DNA from: Granulicella sp. S156
GTDB taxonomy: Bacteria; Acidobacteriota; Terriglobia; Terriglobales; Acidobacteriaceae
Assembly: GCF_009766105.1 (NCBI RefSeq)
Contig: NZ_LMUH01000009.1
Coordinates: forward strand, 89,428 to 153,427
Length of the DNA stretch: 64,000 nt
Reading direction: 5' to 3'
Below, piece by piece: positions 16,431 to 25,294 of the stretch. Below the pieces are notes generated by a model that saw only the letters and a list, made by a program, of their open reading frames with translations, was not told the DNA's origin and did no database searches. The first letter of the stretch is position 1. Every line of letters begins with the position of its first letter. The position numbers and the translations under genes were made by a program.

Positions 16431-19400
16431 TTAGAAGGTGTAGCGTACCGAAGCCTGAGCGCGTCTCGCGTTGGTGCCGTCAGGGAAGCCTTGGGAGGCA
16501 GTGCCGACGCCATCAGGTACTTGTTGCAAGTACCCGTTGCCCTCGATGTCGAGAAACTCGCTATAGGCCGTTTGAGTTACAGAGGTGATCGTGCTGTAGT
16601 TGAAGGCGTTGAAGACCTCGAAGTTCAGTGTCAGGCTCTGCTCTTTCGGCAACTGAAAAATCTTCGTGAGACGAGCGTCCGTTCGTATCGTTGTTCCCAG
16701 TTGAACACTGCTTCTCGGGAGGAAGGGAACGCGTTGGGTTGCCGCAAATCCGATGCCAATACCGTCGATGGTTGCAGTGGAGTATGGATTATTGAAAGGT
16801 AGAGGGCCGGTAATTGCTGGGTTAGGGCATGGGTTGATGGGTGGATTGGTGGGGCATGCGTTGTACCCCCCGATCGTAATCTGCGGATCGACGCCTTGCG
16901 GTGTCGCATAGGTTTCGATCGCAGAGAACTGCCATCCGTTCGCAGCAGCGTTGACCAGCTTCGATCCATAACTCTTCTTTGGAACCGAGACGATGCCATT
17001 GGCCACAAGCCGATGCCGTTGATCGAGCGGGGACCTGCCCTTCTCAAACCGCTGGTCGCCATTGAAGACCGTAATGGGAGGATCGGTGTAGTAGATGTTA
17101 TCCGCACCCGCTCCTTGTCCGAGATCGATGGAGTGAGACCACGTATACGCGATGGACATCTGCGTCCACTGAGATTGCCGGCGGTTCAGCGAGATAGCAA
17201 GGGCGTCATAAAACAACTTGCCGCCGTTGTAGATGTGATTCAGGACACCATAGCGCGGATCGTTGACGCCGTTGTTGTAGATCGGAGTGGTGTAGCTCCC
17301 GACCTGGGTCCCTGACGTATTCAAAATTTTGTACGTGTAGCTGCTGGTAGGGGCCTTTACGTTGTCGTCCTTCCGGGTAAGGAAGTCGTCGCCGTCATTC
17401 CAAAGATAGGAGATCGAGAGGTTTGTCTTCCTGTCGATCTTCTGCTCTAGCGTAAGGTCGGCCTGCTCCGTATAAGGAGTCTTCAGATTTGGATCGGCAT
17501 AGGTCACGTTGCTGCCTGTGCCGGGAATGCTTGTTCCCGATAGAAATCCCGGAAAGGTAGGCGCGCCCGCCGTAACACCGGGGATAAAGTAGATCGTCTT
17601 CTGAATAACACCGTTCCTCTGCTGCAACCGGATAACGCTGGCTGAGGGCAGGCGGGCATAGGAGATGCCAATGCCGCCGCGCAGCACCGTATTACCTCCG
17701 TTCATGGAGTAAGCAAAACCAACGCGCGGGGCGAAGTTGTTCTTAGGCTCGTTCAGCACTCCGGTTGCGGGATAGTCCGGGTTCAACGGCGGCTGCGTGA
17801 AACGGTTGAACTCATACCGCAGTCCCAGATTCAACGTGAGCTGGCTACTCACCTGCCATTGATCCTGAGCATAGAAGTTGTAGTCGCGCACGATGGCCTC
17901 CGTACGCAACGGTCCAAAGGACTGAAGAAAACCGTTGTAGCGCAGCCCAGCCAGCGGATCACCCAGAGTCGGTGTTAGATCTTCGGCCCAGCTTGTGATC
18001 GTGCCGTAAAAGTACTCGCCCTTGGCATAGAACAGGGCATCTTCTACGTCGCGCATGTAATTGGTCTCTGCGCCAAACTTCAACTGATGCTTCTTGACGA
18101 CCACGGAGTAGCCGTCCGTGAGCAGGAAGCGGTCCTCCGACGGCTGCGAGTTCGGGATGTTGACCGAAGGCCCCAGGTTGGCAAGGTCCGCAACGGAGAG
18201 GCCGGACTGCAGGCCATCGGTAGGATCAAGAGCTGGGTTGATGGACTGTTTGCGGGTGTCCTTGAACCAGCCGAAACGGAGCTCGTTGATCGCCGTGTCC
18301 GAGACGACGTGCGTGTAGGACGCGCGTCCCCAGCGGGTGAGATCGATCTGGTTGCCGTTGGGATAGTACCCACTGCCATCTGCCAGCGCGACACCACTGA
18401 CGGCTCCATTGGGTGAAGAGAACTGCATCAGGTTGAAGTTGGCACTGATGCTGTCACGCTGTGTCGGCCGGTAGTCGATCTTCAGGAAGCCGATGTTCTC
18501 GTCCAGCTTGCGTGGAAGGACGGCGAAGGTCCTCTGGATATAAGCCTGTGCGGCCGCGCACTGAGCGGCGGTTGCCTGGCATGCGCCAGCCGTGAAGCTG
18601 CCGTCCGGATTCAGGTTGACCCCGCCATCCGTCGTGGAGGAAACCAACGGCCTGCTTTCGCGTGTTTCTTCCGTGTTGGCAAAGAAGAAGAGCTTGTCTC
18701 TGATAATGGGACCGCCCACGCTGCCTCCGAACTGATGACGCCAGTTGGGCGGATTGAAGGGCGCGCCGGTAGAGGTGGTCGAATAAGGATCGGTAGCGTT
18801 GAGTGTGCGGTTCTTGAAGAACTCAAACGCAGATCCATGAAAGTTGTTGGTGCCGCTCTTGGTGAGCGTGTTGACGATGCCGCCGGCTGCGTGGCCGAAC
18901 TCGGCGGTATAGCCGGAGGTCATCACCTGGAACTCCTGCACCGCATCCTGGCTGAGCGGTGAGAACGCGCTGGTGCTGCCGGCATCGTCCTGACCCCATT
19001 GCTGGGTTACATCCATGCCGTCCTGCAGGAAGATGTTGTTTCCGGGAACGCCGCGAAACGTGACCTCTCCACCGGCGCCGTCGGTCGTTACGCCGGGAGT
19101 CAGCAGCACAAACTGGTCGGCGCGACGGCCGTTGATCGGGAGATCGTTGATCTCTTTCTGATTCACCAGAGAGGACACACCCGGACTGGTCAGGTCGATC
19201 TCGGTATCGGCTGCATTCACGGACACGGTCTCCGCAACACCGGAGAGCGAAAGCACGACTGGCACACTCGCGATCTCGCCAACGTGTATGACGATACCCT
19301 TCGTCTCATAGGGCGCGAAACCGGTCGCCTTCACGGTTATGGCATATCCGGGAGCTGGCGGCAGGGACGATGCTTCGAAGTCGCCAGCGGAGGTCGAGAT

Positions 19401-19628
19401 CGTCTTGCGCGTAATGCCCAGGGAGGCGTTCGAGACGGTGATCTCTGCTCTTCCAACCACCGCGCCAGAGGGATCATGCACCGCACCACTGATAGCTCCC
19501 AATCCTGCCAACGACTGAGCGGATGCAAAGCCAGTGCTGAAGAGGAAGAGAGCGATCAGAAGGGCGAAGTACACCGGGATAAGGCCGGGTGTACAGGAGT
19601 ATGAGCGACGACGCGTTCCTGGCTGCAT
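16431..19628 (-). CDS. TonB-dependent receptor, Oar-like
   Basis: A 1065-residue outer-membrane receptor. A long signal region (hydrophobic PVYFALLIALFLFSTG, cleaved near FASAQ) is followed by a carboxypeptidase-regulatory-like domain (GAISGAVHDPSGAVVGRAEI), a plug with DLPINGRRADQFVLLTPG and FRGVPGNNIFLQDGMD, and the barrel. It ends in SVRYTF, the aromatic C-terminal strand expected for barrel assembly. The family imports polysaccharide fragments in acidobacteria and Bacteroidetes-like systems. The convergent GH5 enzyme across the terminator may release its substrate. A LacI-type palindrome ~155 bases upstream suggests repression by a LacI-family regulator encoded elsewhere. Confidence 0.92.
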   Translation of the reverse strand: MQPGTRRRSYSCTPGLIPVYFALLIALFLFSTGFASAQSLAGLGAISGAVHDPSGAVVGRAEITVSNASLGITRKTISTSAGDFEASSLPPAPGYAITVKATGFAPYETKGIVIHVGEIASVPVVLSLSGVAETVSVNAADTEIDLTSPGVSSLVNQKEINDLPINGRRADQFVLLTPGVTTDGAGGEVTFRGVPGNNIFLQDGMDVTQQWGQDDAGSTSAFSPLSQDAVQEFQVMTSGYTAEFGHAAGGIVNTLTKSGTNNFHGSAFEFFKNRTLNATDPYSTTSTGAPFNPPNWRHQFGGSVGGPIIRDKLFFFANTEETRESRPLVSSTTDGGVNLNPDGSFTAGACQATAAQCAAAQAYIQRTFAVLPRKLDENIGFLKIDYRPTQRDSISANFNLMQFSSPNGAVSGVALADGSGYYPNGNQIDLTRWGRASYTHVVSDTAINELRFGWFKDTRKQSINPALDPTDGLQSGLSVADLANLGPSVNIPNSQPSEDRFLLTDGYSVVVKKHQLKFGAETNYMRDVEDALFYAKGEYFYGTITSWAEDLTPTLGDPLAGLRYNGFLQSFGPLRTEAIVRDYNFYAQDQWQVSSQLTLNLGLRYEFNRFTQPPLNPDYPATGVLNEPKNNFAPRVGFAYSMNGGNTVLRGGIGISYARLPSASVIRLQQRNGVIQKTIYFIPGVTAGAPTFPGFLSGTSIPGTGSNVTYADPNLKTPYTEQADLTLEQKIDRKTNLSISYLWNDGDDFLTRKDDNVKAPTSSYTYKILNTSGTQVGSYTTPIYNNGVNDPRYGVLNHIYNGGKLFYDALAISLNRRQSQWTQMSIAYTWSHSIDLGQGAGADNIYYTDPPITVFNGDQRFEKGRSPLDQRHRLVANGIVSVPKKSYGSKLVNAAANGWQFSAIETYATPQGVDPQITIGGYNACPTNPPINPCPNPAITGPLPFNNPYSTATIDGIGIGFAATQRVPFLPRSSVQLGTTIRTDARLTKIFQLPKEQSLTLNFEVFNAFNYSTITSVTQTAYSEFLDIEGNGYLQQVPDGVGTASQGFPDGTNARRAQASVRYTF

Positions 19629-19783
19629 AGTAAAGAACCTCTCAAAGATGAATCAAAGTTCGTGAAAGCCAAGGCGTCATTTAAGGCGCAAGGCGAAAGT
19701 GAAGGAGATACAACCTCGCCAAAGGAAATTTGGATCTCTTCCGATGGGTCGAGCAGCCTATGGTTATCGCGTGCAGCGTGCAA

Positions 19784-19797
19784 CTGAAACGTTTCAG
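19784..19797. promoter_or_regulatory. Perfect palindrome CTGAAACGTTTCAG (LacI-family operator)
   Basis: A perfect 14-bp palindrome with the central CG and flanking AAA/TTT typical of LacI/GalR-family operators. It lies about 155 bases upstream of the minus-strand TonB receptor start. No LacI-family regulator is encoded in the window. Confidence 0.65.
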
Positions 19798-20071
19798 AAA
19801 CGTCTGTGCCGAGTCGGTGTCCTCCGTCGTGATGGAGGATCGCTCTGCCGGCGGAAGCTTCCGCCAGGCTGAAGAAAATACACTACCGGGACTACCTGGT
19901 TGAGGCAGAAAAGACGATAGCTATAGGTTGCGATGAGGGTCGGGTAAAGCTCTAAATTGCCGAGATTAAGGTGATTCAAACACAGTGCAGAGATGCCGTC
20001 CAATCGCATTTTTTGAATTGTCGATTCGTTTCGCTAATCATGGCTATGCCGCTCAAGGAATGAAAAGAATG

Positions 20072-20099
20072 TTGACTTGTTGCCAATAATGTGTAATTT
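20072..20099 (+). promoter_or_regulatory. Promoter of the second LysR gene
   Basis: TTGACT at 20072-20077 and TAATTT at 20094-20099 are separated by 16 bases in an AT-rich context, giving a transcript starting ~35 bases before the proposed CTG start. Confidence 0.45.
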
Positions 20100-20140
20100 T
20101 CTTTAGAAATGGGCCGCTAATACGCTTTGGAGGCCTTTCT

Positions 20141-21037
20141 CTGGAACTGAGAAATCTCACTGCATTTGTAGCCGTGGCGGAGAAGAAAAGCTTCGTACAG
20201 GCTGCCACGCAGCTTCATCTCTCGCAACCGGCTATCACGGCGCAGATACAGCGCCTGGAGCAGGAACTCGGCTTGCTGCTGTTTGATCGCAACCGTCGAT
20301 CGGTGCGCACAACGGCGGCGGGTGAGACGTTCCTTGTCGGCGCGCGTGCCACGCTGGCCACCGCCGCCGAAGCCGCGCTAGCCGCACAGCGTGTGGCGAT
20401 GCAACAGACCGAGCGTCTGCGATTCGGCTTTCCTCCATCGGTCTCCCGCGAGATTGTTCCGAGCATCATGACCGAGTTCCACAAACGCTATCCGCACGTG
20501 AAGCTCGACCTGTTCTCCTTCCACACGAGCATCACCGTTACAGAGTTGCAGAAAGAGTCGCTCGATCTTGGCTTCGTGCGTCTGCCGGTCGAGGCCAAGG
20601 GGCTCGACATCGTTCCTGTACATCACGAACCCCTGGTCCTGTGCCTGCCCAAGGACCATCCACTGTGTACGGCGCCGCAGGTTGCAATCGCCGACCTGCG
20701 GCACGAACGATTCATCATGTACGGCCGCAAGTGGGCGCCTGGCTTTTATGACCGGATCACCGACCGATGCCTCGAAGCGGGATTCTCTCCCATCGTGTCC
20801 AACGAGATCGACGAGATGTATGTCGCGCCGGCGCTCGTAGCTGCCGGAGAAGGCATCGCGATTCTGCCGAAAATGGTGATCACCTCTCCGATTCGCAATG
20901 TCATCGTAAGAGAGCTCATGATCCCCGACCCATGTTCCGAACTTGGGATCGCCACCCGGACGCTGGATCATTCCCCCATGATCCGTACAGCTGTTTCGAT
21001 CTCGCGCGCTGTCTGCCAGCGCTTTTCGGTCAACTAG
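20141..21037 (+). CDS. LysR-family regulator with an apparent CTG start
   Basis: A 298-residue LysR regulator if translation begins at the CTG at 20141. The sequence then opens ELRNLTAFVAVAEKKSFVQAATQLHLSQ, the canonical LysR N-terminus, and TTGGAGG lies 7 bases ahead. A conventional start (GTG at 20174) would remove the first 11 residues including most of helix 1. The winged helix runs to ~residue 62 and the effector domain from ~90 to 290. It belongs to the BenM/CatM/CynR-like branch by appearance (PAITAQIQRLEQELG, LLFDRNRR). The neighbouring RarA-C-like gene starts 206 bases downstream; the regulated gene is not evident. Confidence 0.88.
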   Translation: MELRNLTAFVAVAEKKSFVQAATQLHLSQPAITAQIQRLEQELGLLLFDRNRRSVRTTAAGETFLVGARATLATAAEAALAAQRVAMQQTERLRFGFPPSVSREIVPSIMTEFHKRYPHVKLDLFSFHTSITVTELQKESLDLGFVRLPVEAKGLDIVPVHHEPLVLCLPKDHPLCTAPQVAIADLRHERFIMYGRKWAPGFYDRITDRCLEAGFSPIVSNEIDEMYVAPALVAAGEGIAILPKMVITSPIRNVIVRELMIPDPCSELGIATRTLDHSPMIRTAVSISRAVCQRFSVN

Positions 21038-21243
21038 GCTGCACAATCAAACTCTCCTATCACTCCATCTTTAAATATGATTGGAGTCCCTTCCGTCGCT
21101 GTGCTTGAATCGAGCTATCGTCGACCTGCTCCCACCTGTCGACGCCCACGTCGCCAAGGTGGTGCGGAATTTCGACCCCGCGTTATCGCGCTCTTCCTTA
21201 AGCGGATGGCCGCACCGATGAATTTCTAATCAAGAAGAAATGG

Positions 21244-21840
21244 ATGACCCGCATGTCTGAACAGAAGCCGCAAAACTACCAAAGCAAAGACGTTTGGAGC
21301 CGTACCACCAGCATCCACGGATATCCCATCGATGAACTGCGTTCGGTGCTGCAAAAGAGCATTCGTCGCGGACGTGTGGAAGAAGCGGCGCTCGCCGCGT
21401 ATGAGTTCTTTGCCTCCGGGCCGGAGACCGAAGAGGTGTTGTGGCGCAGGCTGGAGATCATCGCCACAGAAGATGTCGGCCTCGGCCTGGCTACGGCTCC
21501 ATCGATCATCAACGCGCTGTACTTGCAGGCCGGTCGCATGGCTGACGCTGGCGACCGCTGGATCTATTGCGCCCACGCCGTACGGCTTCTGGCGACAGCA
21601 CCGAAGGACAACATGTCGATGGAGCTCTCCGGATGGACGAAGGAAGTCGTGGAACGCGGTGAACGGCAGGTAGAGGTCGAAGACTTCATGGTCGACCTGC
21701 ACACTCGCCGCGGCACAGAGATGGGACGCACCGTCGCGCACTGGTGGAACGAAGGCGCAAAGCTCGAGAACCGCATCGATGGCTACGACCCCAAGTGGGG
21801 CGACTATCTGCGCAAACTCGCGGGAGCGAAGGCGGAGTAG
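21244..21840 (+). CDS. Stand-alone RarA/MgsA C-terminal-like protein (no AAA+ domain)
   Basis: A 198-residue cytoplasmic protein resembling only the C-terminal part of the RarA/MgsA replication-associated recombination factor. LRSVLQKSIRRGRVEEAALAAY, WRRLEIIATEDVGLG and AVRLLATAPKDN line up with the RarA segments that follow the ATPase (SALHKS...DAALYW, CLAIASEDVG, YLACAPKSN). The Walker A and B domain is absent and there is no room for it upstream. The RarA C-terminus mediates tetramer assembly and SSB-linked fork work, so this could be an adaptor, but that is inference. The start may be the ATG at 21244 or 21253. Neighbours are LysR and AraC regulators with no evident link. Confidence 0.65.
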   Translation: MTRMSEQKPQNYQSKDVWSRTTSIHGYPIDELRSVLQKSIRRGRVEEAALAAYEFFASGPETEEVLWRRLEIIATEDVGLGLATAPSIINALYLQAGRMADAGDRWIYCAHAVRLLATAPKDNMSMELSGWTKEVVERGERQVEVEDFMVDLHTRRGTEMGRTVAHWWNEGAKLENRIDGYDPKWGDYLRKLAGAKAE

Positions 21841-21850
21841 CACAGCCTCG

Positions 21851-21864
21851 ACCGGGTGCCCCAT
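21851..21864 (+). repeat. Short intergenic repeat ACCGGGTGCCCCAT, copy 1
   Basis: This 14-mer recurs exactly at 28220-28233 and 45988-46001. Here it stands without the GAA-loop hairpin that follows the other two copies. Confidence 0.65.
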
Positions 21865-21912
21865 TCTGCCGGTAAAATCTAGACAAGAACCGCATCTTCC
21901 ACCCTGTTGCCT

Positions 21913-22596
21913 ATGAGCCATCTGAGTCCAGTTTTCTATGGTCGTCAATTTCGGAACGGCTTCACCGTATTGCCACGGCACCGGCATGGTGACAGCTACC
22001 TCGCCCTGGTACTGTCGGGCGGCTACGAAGAAGCCGGCGATGGCGGACGCCATCGTGTACGTGCCGGCCAGGTTGTGATGCATGGCGCATTTGAGGCTCA
22101 CTTGAACCGCTACGATGTCGAGGGCTCTGAAGTGCTCGATCTGGCTCTGCCCTCCTGGATGGAGCCTTCCACAGTCTTGATGCAGGCTCCCGATCCCGAT
22201 ACCGCTGTCCGTTTGGCCGAACGCGATCCGCAGGAAGCGCTTGCGTTTCTGCTCGAGACAATGAGGCCGCTGTCTCACCGTCTCCTCGACTGGCCGGATG
22301 AGTTGGCGCATGCGATGACCCTAGATCCCCATCTGCGCCTGCAGGACTGGGCCCGCGAGCGCCGACTCGCCGATGCAACCATCTCACGAGGATTCCGTCA
22401 GGTCTTTGGCATCGCTCCGTCCGCCTACCGCATACAGCTAAAGAGCAGGTTCGCTTGGCGGCAGGCAACTTCAGGTCGCGAGACTCTGTCTTCCATTGCG
22501 GCCCACGCAGGATTCTGCGATCAGGCGCATATGACCCATGCCGTTCGTGCCGTCACCGGCCGGACGCCTGGCGCCTGGCGTCGGCACGTCAAATAG
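21913..22596 (+). CDS. AraC-family transcriptional regulator
   Basis: A 227-residue regulator with a short cupin-like N-terminal sensor (GFTVLPRHRHGDSYLALVLSGG; H-x-H pair of a cupin) and a C-terminal AraC DNA-binding domain (LQDWARERRLADATISRGFRQVFGIAPSAYR and the second helix-turn-helix SIAAHAGFCDQAHMTHAVRAVTGRTPGAWR). The ATG at 21913 is preferred to a TTG two codons earlier. The peptidase gene 40 bases downstream in the same direction may share its transcript or its control. The ligand is unknown. Confidence 0.88.
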   Translation: MSHLSPVFYGRQFRNGFTVLPRHRHGDSYLALVLSGGYEEAGDGGRHRVRAGQVVMHGAFEAHLNRYDVEGSEVLDLALPSWMEPSTVLMQAPDPDTAVRLAERDPQEALAFLLETMRPLSHRLLDWPDELAHAMTLDPHLRLQDWARERRLADATISRGFRQVFGIAPSAYRIQLKSRFAWRQATSGRETLSSIAAHAGFCDQAHMTHAVRAVTGRTPGAWRRHVK

Positions 22597-22636
22597 ATAC
22601 AAGACAAGTTTCGCCAAATTGGGGCATGCTGGCTGC

Positions 22637-24418
22637 ATGTCCAGAAAGATTGCCACAGTAGCGCTCTCCTCCCTGCTGCTTTCGTTTTCCTGCCTGCCTG
22701 CTCAGGTCACGAAGAACAAAAAAGTACAGACTCCCGCGCCATCCCAGCCACATGGATACGACTACGAACATCCAGAGGCCCAGCCTGCTGTGGAGGCTCT
22801 GGATCTCAACATGTACTTCCGCATTCGCAAAGAGGGCCTCGATCACTCTCACATCATGGAGTACGCCAGCGGACTGTTTGATGGCATCGGCCCGCGTCTC
22901 ACTGGCTCACCCAACATGGCCAAGGCGAATGCGTGGACGCGTGACCAGCTCACAGCTATGGGTTGTTCGAATGCGCATCTGGAGAGCTGGGGCGAATTCG
23001 GGCTGGGCTGGCGTCAGATCAGCACCTCCGTCGATATGGCCGCGCCCGATACGGCTGTCTTCATCGCACAGGCCACGCCCTGGTCGCCGGCGACAAACGG
23101 TGCCGTCACAGCAGACGTAATCGCTATGCCTTCCCTCAAGGACGAAAAAGACCTTGACGCGTGGAAAGGCAAGCTGGCAGGAAAGATCGTTCTTTTGGGA
23201 AACCCGCCGGCGATCAAGCCAGATCCTGAGCCGATGCTGCAGCACTACGATAAGAAAAAACTTGACCAGATCTACGACTACCCGCTCGACGGCGACATGC
23301 AGGAACAGCATGTCTATACGGACGATCCTCAGTTCTGGGCGAAGGTCTTCAAGCAGGCAAATTTCGCCGAGAAAATCTCGCGATTCCTCGCCGATGAACA
23401 TGCCGTGGCTATCCTGCTCTCGAGTTACGGTGGCGACGGCGGCATCATCAAGGACGACAATAACGAAGCCATGGGCCCGCGTGTGTTTATGCCGGACCAT
23501 AAGCAGCCGATTCCCTCTGCCGTTCTGGCCAACGAAGCCTTTGGCCGCATCTCACGACTGCTTAAGCATCAGGTCCCCGTACAAGTTACTGCAAACATCA
23601 ACACCCAGTTCACCGGAGACCACGAGCAGGGCTACGACACGATTGCGGAGATACCAGGCACCGATCCGTCGTTGAAAGACGAGGTCGTCATGGTCGGAGG
23701 CCACCTCGATAGCTGGCCCGCCGGCACCGGCGCAACCGACGATGGCGCAGGCGCGATCATCGCCATGGAAGTAATGCGTATCCTCACGGCGCTGCATGTA
23801 CAGCCGAAGCGGACCATCCGGATCGGCTTGTGGAGCGGCGAAGAGCAGGGGTACATGGGATCGCTTGGCTATGTGGCGAACCACTTCGGCACAGTCGGTC
23901 TATCGACCAGTCCAGAACAATTGGAGGTGCCGGAGTTCCTGCGCCAACAGGTTGGCCCGCTCAAACTCAAGCCGGAGCAGGCACGCATCTCTGGCTACTT
24001 TAATCTGGACAACGGCGGCGGTAAGCTGCTCGGTATCTTTGCGCAGGAGAATGCAGCCATCGTGCCGATCTTCCAACAATGGATAGCGCCCCTCAAAGAT
24101 CTGGGTGTGAGCACGATCAGCATGCGCAGGACATCTGGCACCGATCACGATGTCTTCGACGAAGTGGGAGTTCCCGGCTTTCAGTTTATTCAGGACCCCC
24201 GCGACTATGAGACGCGCAGCGTTCATACCAATCAGGACGTCTATGAGCGGCTCTCTCCCACCGACCTCAAACAGGCAGCAGTGGTCGAAGCGATCTTCGT
24301 CTACAACACCGCCATGCGAGACCAGATGCTACCCCGCAAGCCGCTGCCCCACCCGGAGAACTTCGACCGGGAGCGTCAGCCTTTGAAGGATGCAATGCCT
24401 GGCGCCGTAACAAAGTGA
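22637..24418 (+). CDS. Secreted M28-family metallopeptidase with PA domain
   Basis: A 593-residue exported aminopeptidase-type enzyme. A signal peptide ends near LPAQ. The di-zinc ligands are visible in order: GGHLDSW (His, Asp bridge region), TDDGAGAIIA (Asp), WSGEEQGYMGS (catalytic Glu and ligand Glu), FNLDNGGG (Asp) and GTDHDVFDEVG (His). The ~250 residues before them hold a protease-associated (PA) domain. The ATG at 22637 is preferred over the long upstream frame because only there does a signal peptide begin. It follows the AraC gene by 40 bases and is closed by a strong terminator. The substrate specificity is unknown. Confidence 0.9.
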   Translation: MSRKIATVALSSLLLSFSCLPAQVTKNKKVQTPAPSQPHGYDYEHPEAQPAVEALDLNMYFRIRKEGLDHSHIMEYASGLFDGIGPRLTGSPNMAKANAWTRDQLTAMGCSNAHLESWGEFGLGWRQISTSVDMAAPDTAVFIAQATPWSPATNGAVTADVIAMPSLKDEKDLDAWKGKLAGKIVLLGNPPAIKPDPEPMLQHYDKKKLDQIYDYPLDGDMQEQHVYTDDPQFWAKVFKQANFAEKISRFLADEHAVAILLSSYGGDGGIIKDDNNEAMGPRVFMPDHKQPIPSAVLANEAFGRISRLLKHQVPVQVTANINTQFTGDHEQGYDTIAEIPGTDPSLKDEVVMVGGHLDSWPAGTGATDDGAGAIIAMEVMRILTALHVQPKRTIRIGLWSGEEQGYMGSLGYVANHFGTVGLSTSPEQLEVPEFLRQQVGPLKLKPEQARISGYFNLDNGGGKLLGIFAQENAAIVPIFQQWIAPLKDLGVSTISMRRTSGTDHDVFDEVGVPGFQFIQDPRDYETRSVHTNQDVYERLSPTDLKQAAVVEAIFVYNTAMRDQMLPRKPLPHPENFDRERQPLKDAMPGAVTK

Positions 24419-24463
24419 TGGGGGGCACATGGCAGGCTTGAAAAAGCTTTGACATGAGCAGAG

Positions 24464-24509
24464 AGAGCCAAGTTTCGCCACTGCAGCCGTAGCGAAACTT
24501 GGCTCTTTT
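24464..24509 (+). terminator. Rho-independent terminator
   Basis: AGAGCCAAGTTTCGC (24464-24478) pairs perfectly with its complement at 24492-24506, followed by TTT at 24507-24509 (the run begins at 24506, inside the arm). It ends the M28 transcript; read on the minus strand it also follows the ABC permease gene. Confidence 0.82.
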
Positions 24510-24553
24510 CTTCGCGAACTTTGCGTCAAAGTTTTCTCATGTGTTGGCAAGTC

Positions 24554-25294
24554 TCACGCAAACCGCAGCCGAACCCGTTTCTCCAGCGCGCTGCTGGCCT
24601 CATACAACGCCGTCGACAGCGCCATCGCAATCACGCTGGCTCCCAGCGCACGATGCAGATTGAACTGCTGCATCGTCACAGCGAACATATCTCCCAGTCC
24701 GCCAGTCTGCATCAGGAACTCAGCCACTACCGTCACCAGAATGCTGTACGCAGTGCCCACACGAAGCGCGACGGCCAACTCAGGCACCGCTGCGGGGAGC
24801 GCCAGCAGCACCAGCCGCTTCCATCGCGAAGCATGCAGTGCAGCGAACAACTCCTGCGACCGTTGCGGCAGACGGCGCAGTCCAGACCCTGCATAGACGA
24901 AGCTGGGAAAGAAGGTCATGATCGCGACCGTCAGCAGCTCTGTCCTGCTCTGATAGCCGAACAGGCGCGCAAGAATCGGGATCAGGCAGACGATAGGCGT
25001 CGCCGTCAGCAGCAGTGCCGAAGATTGCAATAGCCCGGACAAGATCTTCGAGGTCCAGCAAATCACCGCCAGCACAAGCCCTGCCAGCATTCCGAGCAAC
25101 AAACCTCCCAGCGCGAAGCCCGTGGTCCACAAGGCAGGCACAATATAAACCGGCGCATGCATCGTGAGGTCCTGCAACACAGAGAGCGGCGAGACGACCA
25201 CGATGCTGTTGTAGTTCGTCGTCATCACTCCAATCTGCCAGAGCAGCAGAAGCAGAATCACAGCCCATGATTTTTTCAGAAAGCGGAGGATCAT
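24554..25294 (-). CDS. ABC transporter permease (SsuC/ThiX-like), distal copy
   Basis: A 246-residue inner-membrane permease of the binding-protein-dependent importer superfamily with about six membrane helices. The conserved cytoplasmic EAA-type loop is at ALHASRWKRLVLLALPAAVPEL. The ATG at 25294 overlaps the stop codon of the upstream permease by four bases (ATGA), showing translational coupling; the longer open frame reaching 25561 lies inside the neighbouring gene and is discarded. It forms a heterodimeric channel with the other permease and is energised by the ATPase of the same operon. This is the last gene of the operon. Confidence 0.88.
   Translation of the reverse strand: MILRFLKKSWAVILLLLLWQIGVMTTNYNSIVVVSPLSVLQDLTMHAPVYIVPALWTTGFALGGLLLGMLAGLVLAVICWTSKILSGLLQSSALLLTATPIVCLIPILARLFGYQSRTELLTVAIMTFFPSFVYAGSGLRRLPQRSQELFAALHASRWKRLVLLALPAAVPELAVALRVGTAYSILVTVVAEFLMQTGGLGDMFAVTMQQFNLHRALGASVIAMALSTALYEASSALEKRVRLRFA

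Larger units (their letters stand above)
19629..20140. other. Divergent regulatory region between TonB receptor and LysR genes
   Basis: A 512-base stretch with no gene that I can support. It holds the palindrome at 19784-19797 on the receptor side and a promoter-like pair at 20072-20099 on the LysR side. The central part (19800-20040) shows no further clear repeat. Confidence 0.6.
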
